Both the position numbers and the translations under genes were made by a program. From Acidimicrobiia bacterium (GTDB lineage Bacteria; Actinomycetota; Acidimicrobiia; Spongiisociales; Spongiisociaceae), in the NCBI GenBank assembly GCA_009841105.1, contig VXMM01000032.1, positions 1-64,000 on the forward strand: a stretch of 64,000 nt of DNA, given 5' to 3'. Shown one piece after another: positions 56,707 to 64,000 of the stretch (the first letter of the stretch is position 1; every line of letters starts with the position of its first letter). The notes under the pieces were generated by a model that had not been told where the DNA came from, did no database searches, and worked only from the letters and a program-made list of their open reading frames with translations.

Positions 56707-56943
56707 CTACTTCCCGTCCACTCGGAAGGTCACCGGCTCCTCGCCCGGCCGCGAGACTCGCAGGCCCACGGACTGACCGGCCTTCACCCGTGCCGCCGCT
56801 ACCCGGGAGCCTCCCGGCCTCCAACGCTTGTTGAACCGCGCCACCAGGACAGTCAAGCCGACCAGGATGAGCGGCCACCTTCCTTCCCGAAGGCCCTGGA
56901 AGAAGTAATGAGCGCCGCGACGGGCGGAGAAGAACCGGAGCAT
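56707..56943 (-). CDS. Hypothetical small membrane protein
   Basis: A 78-residue frame beginning with a basic segment (MLRFFSARRGAHYFF), one hydrophobic helix (about 24-37) and a basic C-terminal part with a small beta-rich end (GLRVSRPGEEPVTFRVDGK). It ends exactly where the convergent upstream gene ends. No clear ribosome-binding site. Not recognised. Confidence 0.5.
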   Translation of the reverse strand: MLRFFSARRGAHYFFQGLREGRWPLILVGLTVLVARFNKRWRPGGSRVAAARVKAGQSVGLRVSRPGEEPVTFRVDGK

Positions 56944-57107
56944 CACCGAACAGGCTAGTGGTCTGCCTGCGAACCAACCAGGCGTGACCTGGGCAGTCAT
57001 ACCACACCGCCATTCCACAGACAGACCACTCCATATCCCCGGAAACGGCGGCCGCTCTGCTTACCCCCGGCCGGACGGCAACAATCCGGACGATCCGGTC
57101 ACCCGCC

Positions 57108-57357
57108 GCGAAGAAAGGGTTGAAAGTGTCACGCGGCCGCTATACGTTGCCCATTGCCAAGCACCTACACCGGCCGCAAGCGTCTCGCCGATCGGAGCGA
57201 CCGGCCCACAGGGAACATTCAGGCTGACGGGAGCGACCCGCCCATACCTAGCCCCAACCCAGGTATGGTCGAACACGCCCGAGCCAAGGACAGGTGGTGG
57301 CGGGGGCAGGGCCCGGTGCGGAGCACCGGTTTGCCGGGCGTCGATTTTCGCGTTTTC
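57108..57357 (+). repeat. Interspersed non-coding repeat, copy C (possible small RNA gene)
   Basis: It lies in a gap of about 500 bp (56944-57442) with no convincing gene. It matches 18717-18946 over most of its length, with shared blocks GCCAAGCACCTACACCGG (57155 onward), GATCGGAGCG, CAGGGAACATTCA and AAGGACAGGTGGTGG. TTGAAA (57120-57125) and TATACG (57141-57146) are 15 bases apart, the same spacing as in copy B. The right end folds into CCGGTGC-GGA-GCACCGG and then a T-run with CGCG, a terminator-like form. The rest of the gap (56944-57107, 57358-57442) appears empty. Confidence 0.65.
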
Positions 57358-57442
57358 CTAGGCCTCTATGGACACTAGATTGGCGGGCGAAGTGTTCGGA
57401 CCACGGAGACGACACCTCGCCGGAGCACCAGGAGAGGGGCAG

Positions 57443-57544
57443 ATGAGGAACACGCCCACATGGGTGAAGGTGGTGGTCTGGGTCACCGTGGCCGGCATGG
57501 TGCTGACCGCAGTGGCCAGCCTGGCCTCGCTCGGAGGGCTCTGA
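57443..57544 (+). CDS. 33-residue membrane peptide upstream of trmI
   Basis: A short frame (MRNTPTWVKVVVWVTVAGM... GGL) with a very good ribosome-binding site (GGAGAGG) and one membrane helix. It stops six bases before the trmI GTG and its last codons contain the GGAGGG that may serve trmI, so it could couple translation of the operon. Too short for family assignment. Confidence 0.6.
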   Translation: MRNTPTWVKVVVWVTVAGMVLTAVASLASLGGL

Positions 57545-57549
57545 CCGTC

Positions 57550-58407
57550 GTGGCGACGGTAATGCCTTTCAGGGAGGGCGAACCGGCTCTCCTGCTTGAC
57601 GACAAGGGCCGCAAGTACCTCTTGCAACTTCGCTCCACCGGTACGTTCCAGTACCACCGGGGAAGCCTTGCGCACGCCGACATCATCGGCAGCCCCGAAG
57701 GCTCCAGGTTCACATCCTCGAACGGCGCCCCGTTGATCGGTTTGCGTCCGCGCCTGGCCGATTACGTTCTCAAGATGCGGCGCGGGCCGCAGGTTGTGTA
57801 CCCGAAGGATCTCGGTCCGATCCTTGTGTATGCCGACATCCGCCCCGGCACTACCGTCGTTGAGGCCGGCACGGGCTCGGGGGCTGCCACTCTGGCGCTG
57901 GTCCAAGCGGTGGGTCCGACCGGACGGGTGATCTCGTGCGAGCTCCGCGAAGACCATGCCGCCCGCGGGCGGGCCAACATCGAACGCTATTTCGGTTCGA
58001 TTCCCGACCACCTCGACCTGCGCGTCGGCGATGTCCGCGGGATCGCGGCCGAGGTCTGCCACGACCGCCTCGTCCTCGACCTGGCGGAGCCCTGGCAGGT
58101 CATCCCGGCCGCGGCCAAGACGCTCCGACCTGGAGGTCTGGTCGCCGGCTACGTCCCCACGGTTCCGCAGGTCGACAGGTTCCATAGCACGCTGGAATCC
58201 AGCCACCGGTTCGTCGACATCGAGACCTTCGAGGTCCTGCTCCGGACCTGGCACGTTGCGGGCCGTTCGGTGCGTCCGGATCACGGAATGGTCGGCCACA
58301 CGGGATTCGTGACCACCGCGCGATGCGTTCAACCTCCTGAGGAGAAGATGGTTCGCGAAGAGGGCGTCCACTCGTATACTGCCCGCAATGCTGAGGCGGG
58401 CGAATGA
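57550..58407 (+). CDS. trmI: tRNA (adenine-58-N1)-methyltransferase TrmI
   Basis: A SAM-dependent methyltransferase of about 285 residues making m1A58 in the T loop of tRNAs. A small N-terminal beta domain (about 1-75) is followed by the Rossmann domain with [20 protein letters not shown] and the catalytic-region [15 protein letters not shown] 57550 or ATG 57562 may start it. Its stop overlaps the arc ATG. In actinobacteria trmI typically opens the proteasome operon, as here. Confidence 0.93.
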   Translation: MATVMPFREGEPALLLDDKGRKYLLQLRSTGTFQYHRGSLAHADIIGSPEGSRFTSSNGAPLIGLRPRLADYVLKMRRGPQVVYPKDLGPILVYADIRPGTTVVEAGTGSGAATLALVQAVGPTGRVISCELREDHAARGRANIERYFGSIPDHLDLRVGDVRGIAAEVCHDRLVLDLAEPWQVIPAAAKTLRPGGLVAGYVPTVPQVDRFHSTLESSHRFVDIETFEVLLRTWHVAGRSVRPDHGMVGHTGFVTTARCVQPPEEKMVREEGVHSYTARNAEAGE

Positions 58408-60143
58408 CTGAAAGACAGAAGCCGTACGAGTACGAGCACCGGATCAACGCGCTTCGAAGCACCGTGCACGCTCTGGAAGAAGAGGTTTCGGTCCTGCGCC
58501 GTCGCATCCAGGACGCCCCCCGCCGGGTCCGGATGCTGGAGAGCCGTCTCGCCGAAGCTAAGGCCCAGGTCGCCCTGGCCGGTCAGCGCAACGAGAAGTT
58601 GTCCGCAGTCCTAGAGGAGGCCAGGGAGCAACTCGCCATGCTCAGGGCCGAGGTGGAGAAGCTGACCACCGCCCCCAATCCGTTCGCTACGGTCCTGGGT
58701 GTCAACAGCGACAGTACCGTCGACGTCATCAGCGGCGGGCGGCAGATGCGCGTGAACGCCCAGCCCTCCATCGAGATCAAGGAGCTCCAGCGCGGCCAGC
58801 AAGTGCTGGTGAACGACTCGATGAACATCGTCGAGGTGAGGGATTTCGACCGCCAAGGTCAGGTCGTCACCATTAAGGAAATCCTCTCCGACGACCGACT
58901 GCTCGTGATGGCCCACGCCGATGAGGAGCGGGTCGTGGAGTTAGCAGGGCCCCTACAGGGCACATTCTTGAGGATCGGAGACCACGTCCGCATCGATCCC
59001 CGCCATGGCCTCGCCTATGAAAGGCTGATCCGGCCCGAGGTGGAGGAACTGGTGCTCGAGGAAGTCCCCGACGTCACCTACGAACAGGTGGGTGGCCTTG
59101 CGGACCAGATCGAAGCTATCAAGGACGCGGTCGAGCTCCCGTACGTCCACCGTGACCTGTTCGAGGAATACGGGCTGGTGGCGCCGAAGGGCGTTCTCCT
59201 CTACGGGCCGCCCGGATGCGGCAAGACACTCATCGCCAAAGCGGTGGCCAACAGCCTGGCTGACGCGGTGGCCCGGAACACCGGCCACGAGGACGCCCGG
59301 TCCTACTTCCTCAACATCAAGGGTCCGGAACTCCTCAACAAGTACGTGGGCGAGACGGAGCGGCAGATCCGGCTGATCTTCCAGAGAGCCCGGGAGAAGT
59401 CGGACGAAGGCGTCCCGGTGATCGTCTTCTTCGATGAGATGGACTCCCTGTTCCGGACCCGCGGCACCGGTATCTCATCGGATGTCGAGTCCACCATCGT
59501 CCCCCAGCTCCTCTCCGAACTCGATGGCGTGGAGATGATCAAGAACGTGATCGTGATCGGCGCCTCCAACCGGGAAGACCTCATCGATCCGGCCATCCTC
59601 CGCCCCGGCAGGTTGGATGTGAAGATCAAGATCGCCCGTCCCAATACCGCGGAGGCCCGCCAGATTTTCAAGATCTACCTCAGCCCCGATCTCCCGTTCG
59701 CCCCCGGCTCTCTGGAGGAGGCGGGGGGTGATCCGCTTGTCCTGGTGGACCACATGGTTGACCAGGTGGTGGAGAAGATGTACGCCGAGAGCGACGAGAA
59801 CCGCTTCCTCGAAGTCACCTACGCGAACGGTGACCGGGAAGTCCTCTTCTTCCGCGACTTCGCGTCCGGCGCCATGATCGAGAACATCGTCCGCCGGGCA
59901 AAGAAGGCGGCCATCAAGCGGCGGATAGGCGGTGAAGCCGGCGGGATCAGCACCCAGGACCTGCTGGTAGGTATCAAGCAGGAGTTCCGGGAGCACGAGG
60001 ACTTGCCGAACACCACCAACCCGGATGACTGGGCCAAGATCTCCGGGAAGAAGGGGGAGCGGATCGTCTACGTGCGCACGCTCATCGAGGGAGAGGACGA
60101 GTCGAGGACCATCGAGGCCGTCGGCGCAGGTCAGTACCTATAA
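58404..60143 (+). CDS. arc: Proteasome-associated AAA ATPase ARC/Mpa
   Basis: A 579-residue hexameric unfoldase that binds pupylated substrates and feeds them to the 20S proteasome. N-terminal coiled coil (about 10-80) captures Pup; tandem OB domains follow (about 85-225). AAA module: Walker [13 protein letters not shown], Walker [13 protein letters not shown], arginine finger region [10 protein letters not shown]. The C-terminus ends GQYL, the penultimate tyrosine motif that docks on the proteasome alpha ring. Overlaps trmI by four bases. Confidence 0.97.
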   Translation: MTERQKPYEYEHRINALRSTVHALEEEVSVLRRRIQDAPRRVRMLESRLAEAKAQVALAGQRNEKLSAVLEEAREQLAMLRAEVEKLTTAPNPFATVLGVNSDSTVDVISGGRQMRVNAQPSIEIKELQRGQQVLVNDSMNIVEVRDFDRQGQVVTIKEILSDDRLLVMAHADEERVVELAGPLQGTFLRIGDHVRIDPRHGLAYERLIRPEVEELVLEEVPDVTYEQVGGLADQIEAIKDAVELPYVHRDLFEEYGLVAPKGVLLYGPPGCGKTLIAKAVANSLADAVARNTGHEDARSYFLNIKGPELLNKYVGETERQIRLIFQRAREKSDEGVPVIVFFDEMDSLFRTRGTGISSDVESTIVPQLLSELDGVEMIKNVIVIGASNREDLIDPAILRPGRLDVKIKIARPNTAEARQIFKIYLSPDLPFAPGSLEEAGGDPLVLVDHMVDQVVEKMYAESDENRFLEVTYANGDREVLFFRDFASGAMIENIVRRAKKAAIKRRIGGEAGGISTQDLLVGIKQEFREHEDLPNTTNPDDWAKISGKKGERIVYVRTLIEGEDESRTIEAVGAGQYL

Positions 60144-60145
60144 GC

Positions 60146-61663
60146 ATGGCAACTCCCAAAGTCATCGGGACCGAGACCGAATACGGCATCACCGTTCGTA
60201 ACCAACCCGACTTCAACCCGACTCTCGCTTCCTCTTTAGTGGTCAACTCCTACCGGGGAGGGCGCGTTCGGGTGCGGTGGTCGTTCGATGAGGAGACCCC
60301 CGGCCGGGATGCCCGCGGGGGCGGTCATGAGGACCACGCCATGGCCGAGCCCGACTCCGGTCTGGTCAACGTGGTATTGACCAATGGCGCCCGCTTCTAC
60401 GTCGATCATGCCCATCCCGAGTACTCCAGCCCCGAGTGCGTCGACCCCCGGCAGGCCGCTCTGTACGACAAGGCAGGGGAGAGGGTGGTGGCCACCGCCG
60501 TCGACCAGGCGTATCAGATCCTGAGGCCGGGCGAGTACATGTACGTCCATAAGAACAACAGCGACGGTAAGGGCAACTCCTACGGTTATCACGAGAACTA
60601 CCTGGTCGACCGGGAGTTGCCGTTTTCCGACCTGATTCGCTATGCGACCACCTGGCTGGTCACCCGCCAGATCTTCACGGGGTCAGGAAAGCTTGGCTCC
60701 GAGAACGGCCGCCCGCCGGCGCGGTACCAGATCAGCCAGCGAGCAGACTTCTTCGAGGAGGAGGTAGGCCTGGAGACCACGCTCAAGAGGCCCATCATCA
60801 ACACCAGGGACGAGCCCCACGGCGACCCCTCCCGGTATCGCCGATTCCACGTCATCATCGGCGACGCCAACATGTCCGAGGTGCAAACGTTCGTGAAGCT
60901 CGGGACCACGGCCTTGATCCTCGCCGCCATCGAAGACCAGGCCATTCCGGATGATCTGGCCCTGGCCGACCCGGTCTCGGCGACGTGGCAATTGAGCCAC
61001 GACCTCTCTCTCAGCCTGCCCATAGCCATGGCCGATGGCTCATCCGCCACTGCTCTCGAGCTCCAGTTCCGTTACCTCGAATGGCTGTCGAAGTACGCTG
61101 CCTCCAACCATCCGGAGCCGGTGTGGACGGACGTCATCACCGAGTGGAGTTCCATCCTCAACGACCTGGAGCAGGACGCGATGCTCACGTCGGACCGGCT
61201 CGACTGGACTGCCAAGCTACGGATGCTGAGCGCCTTTCGCCGGCGGGACGACCTGGAATGGCACGATCCCAAGCTGGCCATGGCCGCACTCCAGTACCAC
61301 GACACCGATCCCCGCAAGGGCTTGGCATACCGGCTTGAAGAGCGCGGGCTGCTCCGGCGGATCTTCGACGACGCCGAACTGCGCCGGGCTACCCTGGAAC
61401 CCCCTGCTGAGACCCGCGCCTACTTCCGGGGACGATGCGTCAAGAAGTATCCGGACTCGCTCGTGGCCGCGAACTGGGACTCGCTGGTGTTCGATGTGGG
61501 TGAAGATTCCCTCAAGCGGGTGCCTATGATGGAGCCCCTGCGTGGTAACGAGTCCCTGGTTGGAGACCTGCTCGACACCTCCCTGGACGCGGCCGCGCTT
61601 CTGCACGCTCTGGAGGGTGCAGCAAGACACTCTCCGGCACCGAGCCGCTCGGTCGACGAGTGA
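60146..61663 (+). CDS. dop: Pup deamidase / depupylase
   Basis: A 505-residue glutamine-synthetase-fold enzyme that removes Pup from substrates and deamidates Pup-Gln where needed. GTETEYGITVRNQ with the Mg ligand and the DHAHPEYSSPE and NNSDGKGNSYGYHENYL segments fit Dop. The Dop loop that PafA lacks is visible near residues 45-70 (GRVRVRWSFDEETPGRDARGG). It starts three bases after arc. Because Pup here already ends in Glu, its main role should be depupylation. Confidence 0.95.
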   Translation: MATPKVIGTETEYGITVRNQPDFNPTLASSLVVNSYRGGRVRVRWSFDEETPGRDARGGGHEDHAMAEPDSGLVNVVLTNGARFYVDHAHPEYSSPECVDPRQAALYDKAGERVVATAVDQAYQILRPGEYMYVHKNNSDGKGNSYGYHENYLVDRELPFSDLIRYATTWLVTRQIFTGSGKLGSENGRPPARYQISQRADFFEEEVGLETTLKRPIINTRDEPHGDPSRYRRFHVIIGDANMSEVQTFVKLGTTALILAAIEDQAIPDDLALADPVSATWQLSHDLSLSLPIAMADGSSATALELQFRYLEWLSKYAASNHPEPVWTDVITEWSSILNDLEQDAMLTSDRLDWTAKLRMLSAFRRRDDLEWHDPKLAMAALQYHDTDPRKGLAYRLEERGLLRRIFDDAELRRATLEPPAETRAYFRGRCVKKYPDSLVAANWDSLVFDVGEDSLKRVPMMEPLRGNESLVGDLLDTSLDAAALLHALEGAARHSPAPSRSVDE

Positions 61664-61708
61664 AGCTCATCGCAACGTTGCCGGGTTGAAACACTAGGAG
61701 GAGAAGAG

Positions 61709-61897
61709 ATGGCACAGGAACGAGATCAGATCCGGCGCCGTCCCGGTGAAGTATCCGAGCCGGCTGCGGCATCCCCGCACGTCGCCGCGCAGGGCGGGGT
61801 ACACAAGATCGACGAACTCCTGGACGAGATAGATTCCGTACTCGAGGAGAACGCCGAGGAGTTCGTGAAGAACTACGTACAAAAGGGCGGCGAGTGA
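61709..61897 (+). CDS. pup: Prokaryotic ubiquitin-like protein Pup
   Basis: A 62-residue disordered tag. The helical ARC-binding region is KIDELLDEIDSVLEENAEEF and the conserved tail is FVKNYVQKGGE. The last residue is Glu, not Gln, so Pup can be ligated by PafA without prior deamidation. ATG 61709 has AGGAGGAG upstream. Overlaps prcB by four bases. Confidence 0.97.
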   Translation: MAQERDQIRRRPGEVSEPAAASPHVAAQGGVHKIDELLDEIDSVLEENAEEFVKNYVQKGGE

Positions 61898-62685
61898 CCG
61901 GCAGCCTGCTTCCCCTGGGGGAGCCCATGCCCGGCGCCAGCTTCACCGAACTGATCAGGTCGCTCGATCTGGCTCCGGAGTGGACGCTGGGAACGGACGC
62001 CGTGCCTCCCAGCTTCCACCCGCCCGACGCCACCACGGTGCTGGCCCTCCGCTACGACGGCGGCGTAGTGATGGTCGGGGATCGCCAGGCAACCGCCGGC
62101 TACGACATCGCTCATCGTTACATCCAGAAGGTCTTCGCGGCAGATTCCTATTCGGCGGTTGCCATCTCGGGAACGGCGGGCCTCGGGGTTGAGTTGATCC
62201 GCCTTTTCCAGACCGAGTTGGAGCATTACGAGAAGCTAGAGGGCGTGCGGCTCAGCCTGGACGGCAAGGCAACCTACCTAGCCCGGATGGTTCGTTCCCA
62301 GCTTCCCATGGCCCTGCAGGGGTTCGTGGTCGTGCCGCTGTTCTGCGGGATCGAACCCGAGAACGGGACCGGACACGTGTTCACCTTCGATGCCGTGGGA
62401 GGACGCTACGAGGAGCGGGACTTCGGCGCGGCCGGGTCGGGGAGCCGGGAAGCACGGGCATACCTGAGAACGGTATACAGCCCCGAGTTCGACCGGACCG
62501 CGGCCATCGATCACAGCGTCGCCGCCCTCGTGGCGGCTGCCGGCCAGGACCTGGCTACCGGAGGCCCCGACCTGCGTCGCGGCATCTACCCCAATGTGGT
62601 CACAGTCACCACCGAAGGCCTTCAGGAGGTTGACCACGCGTCCGTTGTCGCAGCGGCCGAACGAGCATTGGAGGTGGTCCGGTGA
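61894..62685 (+). CDS. prcB: Proteasome beta subunit
   Basis: A 263-residue precursor. The propeptide ends at DA|TTVLAL, freeing the catalytic Thr (residue 47 of the precursor). Asp in GDRQAT and Lys in YIQKVF complete the active site. GTG start overlaps pup (GTGA), and the stop overlaps prcA likewise. Forms the two inner rings of the 20S core. Confidence 0.96.
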   Translation: MTGSLLPLGEPMPGASFTELIRSLDLAPEWTLGTDAVPPSFHPPDATTVLALRYDGGVVMVGDRQATAGYDIAHRYIQKVFAADSYSAVAISGTAGLGVELIRLFQTELEHYEKLEGVRLSLDGKATYLARMVRSQLPMALQGFVVVPLFCGIEPENGTGHVFTFDAVGGRYEERDFGAAGSGSREARAYLRTVYSPEFDRTAAIDHSVAALVAAAGQDLATGGPDLRRGIYPNVVTVTTEGLQEVDHASVVAAAERALEVVR

Positions 62686-63359
62686 CCCTTCCGTTCTACG
62701 TAGCTCCCGAACAGCTGGTCAAGGACCGAGCCGAGTACGCCCGCAAGGGCATTGCGCGAGGTCGATCGATCGCGGCCCTGGAAGTCAGAGAAGGGGTGCT
62801 GCTCCTAGCGGAGAACCCCAGCCGCACTCTCACCAAGACCTCCGAGATATACGACCGTATCGCCTTCGCCGGAGTGGGCAAGTACAACGAGTTCGAATCG
62901 TTGCGGGTGGCGGGAATCCGCTATGCCGATGTCAAGGGCTACCAGTACGGGCGCCGTGACGTCACCGCCAAGAGTCTGGCGTCCGCCTTCTCGCAGACAC
63001 TGGGAAACATCTTCGTTCAGGGCCCCAAGCCCTTCGAGGTGGAGGTGCTTGTGGCGGAAGTCGGTCGGACCGTCGCAGAAGACCGTCTATTCAAGGTGAC
63101 GTATGACGGCACTCTGTACGACAAGCGCGGTTACACGGCCATCGGTGGGCAAGCTGACGAGTTGTCCGACCGGCTGGGGGAGGACTACGAGGGCACTCCC
63201 GGCCTGGCGGAGGCCCTTGCGCTCACCGCCAACGCCTTCCGGGAGGTCGAGGGCCGCGCCATCCACGGCTGGGAGGGCGCTCTCTTGGCGCGCGAGGGTC
63301 CGCCACGCCGGTTCCGCCGCCTGACCAAGGAAGAACTCGGCGAGATCGCGACCTCCTGA
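62682..63359 (+). CDS. prcA: Proteasome alpha subunit
   Basis: A 225-residue outer-ring subunit. The N-terminal gate and H0 helix region is visible (YVAPEQLVKDRAEYARKGIARG). It lacks the catalytic threonine, as expected. GTG start overlaps prcB. The C-terminus is short compared with mycobacterial PrcA. Confidence 0.95.
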   Translation: MTLPFYVAPEQLVKDRAEYARKGIARGRSIAALEVREGVLLLAENPSRTLTKTSEIYDRIAFAGVGKYNEFESLRVAGIRYADVKGYQYGRRDVTAKSLASAFSQTLGNIFVQGPKPFEVEVLVAEVGRTVAEDRLFKVTYDGTLYDKRGYTAIGGQADELSDRLGEDYEGTPGLAEALALTANAFREVEGRAIHGWEGALLAREGPPRRFRRLTKEELGEIATS

Positions 63360-63403
63360 AACGCATCCTGCTCCGGTGACACCAGCGCCTAGCCTATTGG
63401 CCC

Positions 63404-64000
63404 ATGGACCGCCGCATCTTCGGTATCGAGAACGAGTTCGGGATCACCTGCACGCTTCGAGGTCAGCGCCGCCTCAGTCCCGACGAGGTGGCCCGCATCC
63501 TGTTCCGCGGGGTCGTGACATGGGGCCGGTCCTCAAACGTATTCCTCGAGAACGGAGCGCGGCTCTATCTGGACGTGGGGAGCCATCCGGAGTACGCCAC
63601 GCCGGAATGCGACGACCTCCTCGATCTGGTAGCTCACGACAAGGCCGGGGAGCGCGTCCTGGAGGACCTCCAGCGTTCCGCCGAGCTACGCCTCCGTAAC
63701 GATGGTATCCGGGGAAACATCTTCCTCTACAAGAACAACACCGACTCGGCCGGCAACTCCTACGGATGCCATGAGAACTACCTGGTGCTCCGCAAGGCGG
63801 ACTTCCAGAAGATGCTGGACATCCTCATACCGTTCCTGGTCAGCCGCCAGATCTTCTCGGGGGCGGGCAAGCTGCTCCAGACCGCCAAGGGGCCGAGCTT
63901 CTCGATTTCGCAACGAGCCGACCACATCTGGGAAGGGGTCTCCTCGGCAACGACGCGGTCGCGGCCCATCATCAACACGCGTGATGAGCCCCACGCCGAT
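63404..64000 (+). CDS. pafA: Pup-protein ligase PafA (partial, cut by window end)
   Basis: The first 199 codons of the ligase that joins the Pup C-terminal glutamate to substrate lysines. Family motifs: [46 protein letters not shown] and [15 protein letters not shown]. It lacks the Dop loop, which separates it from dop upstream. Starts 44 bp after prcA; about 250 codons are missing beyond the window. Confidence 0.95.
   Translation, partial: MDRRIFGIENEFGITCTLRGQRRLSPDEVARILFRGVVTWGRSSNVFLENGARLYLDVGSHPEYATPECDDLLDLVAHDKAGERVLEDLQRSAELRLRNDGIRGNIFLYKNNTDSAGNSYGCHENYLVLRKADFQKMLDILIPFLVSRQIFSGAGKLLQTAKGPSFSISQRADHIWEGVSSATTRSRPIINTRDEPHAD

Overview
The window is a GC-rich, gene-dense piece of an actinobacterial chromosome. 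The best guess is an uncultured member of the Acidimicrobiia or a close relative. This rests on a complete Pup-proteasome operon (trmI-arc-dop-pup-prcB-prcA-pafA), a mycothiol-dependent formaldehyde dehydrogenase, an InhA-type enoyl reductase, many GTG/TTG starts, and the actinobacterial gene order polA-rpsA-coaE-uvrB-uvrA...uvrC-rapZ-pgk-tpiA-secG. The class assignment is inference; the phylum is well supported.

Layout. 1-2.6 kb: sufC-sufS-sufU on the minus strand, without sufB/sufD. 2.7-6 kb: a beta-propeller lipoprotein and small unknown genes. 6.2-10.7 kb: dihydrolipoamide dehydrogenase, a 2-oxoacid dehydrogenase E2 and a single-ORF LipB-LipA fusion, so the lipoyl enzymes and their cofactor assembly are together. 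10.8-14.4 kb: acs, fabI, ccdA. 14.5-20 kb: a secreted SLH/HNH-nuclease/excalibur protein, an amidohydrolase, initiator tRNA, a nitroreductase, a non-coding repeat and a lectin/L,D-transpeptidase. 20.1-26 kb: trpE-ygfZ-trpC-trpF-trpB-trpA, facing lepA. 28-39.2 kb: tRNA-Leu(CAA), polA, rpsA, coaE, an agmatinase-like gene, uvrB and uvrA.

39.2-45.8 kb is accessory material inside a normally conserved uvrA-uvrC neighbourhood. It holds an antitoxin/PIN-toxin pair with a palindromic operator, a methyltransferase, and a divergent locus that is the most striking part of the window. On one side a BCCT carrier is translationally coupled to a glycine-betaine-type binding lipoprotein. On the other side is a 692-residue chimera: a full betaine-type binding domain fused to a GluR0-like ligand-gated K+ channel with a TVGYG filter. 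Together they look like an osmolyte uptake and sensing module.

45.8-52 kb resumes the conserved block (uvrC, rapZ, pgk, tpiA, gpmA, secG), but yvcK, whiA and gap are missing, and a four-helix-bundle (S23-type) gene has been inserted between inverted arrays of TAGTTGY-like heptamers. Two gene-free versions of the same hairpin lie at 4.9 and 28.1 kb. 52-57 kb: a DUF3179 protein, mscR with its MBL hydrolase partner, tRNA-Leu(GAG), gamma-carbonic anhydrase and small membrane proteins. 57.1-57.4 kb holds a second copy of the non-coding repeat seen at 18.7 kb; the tail of a third copy is at base 1. 57.4-64 kb is the proteasome operon, cut by the window end inside pafA.
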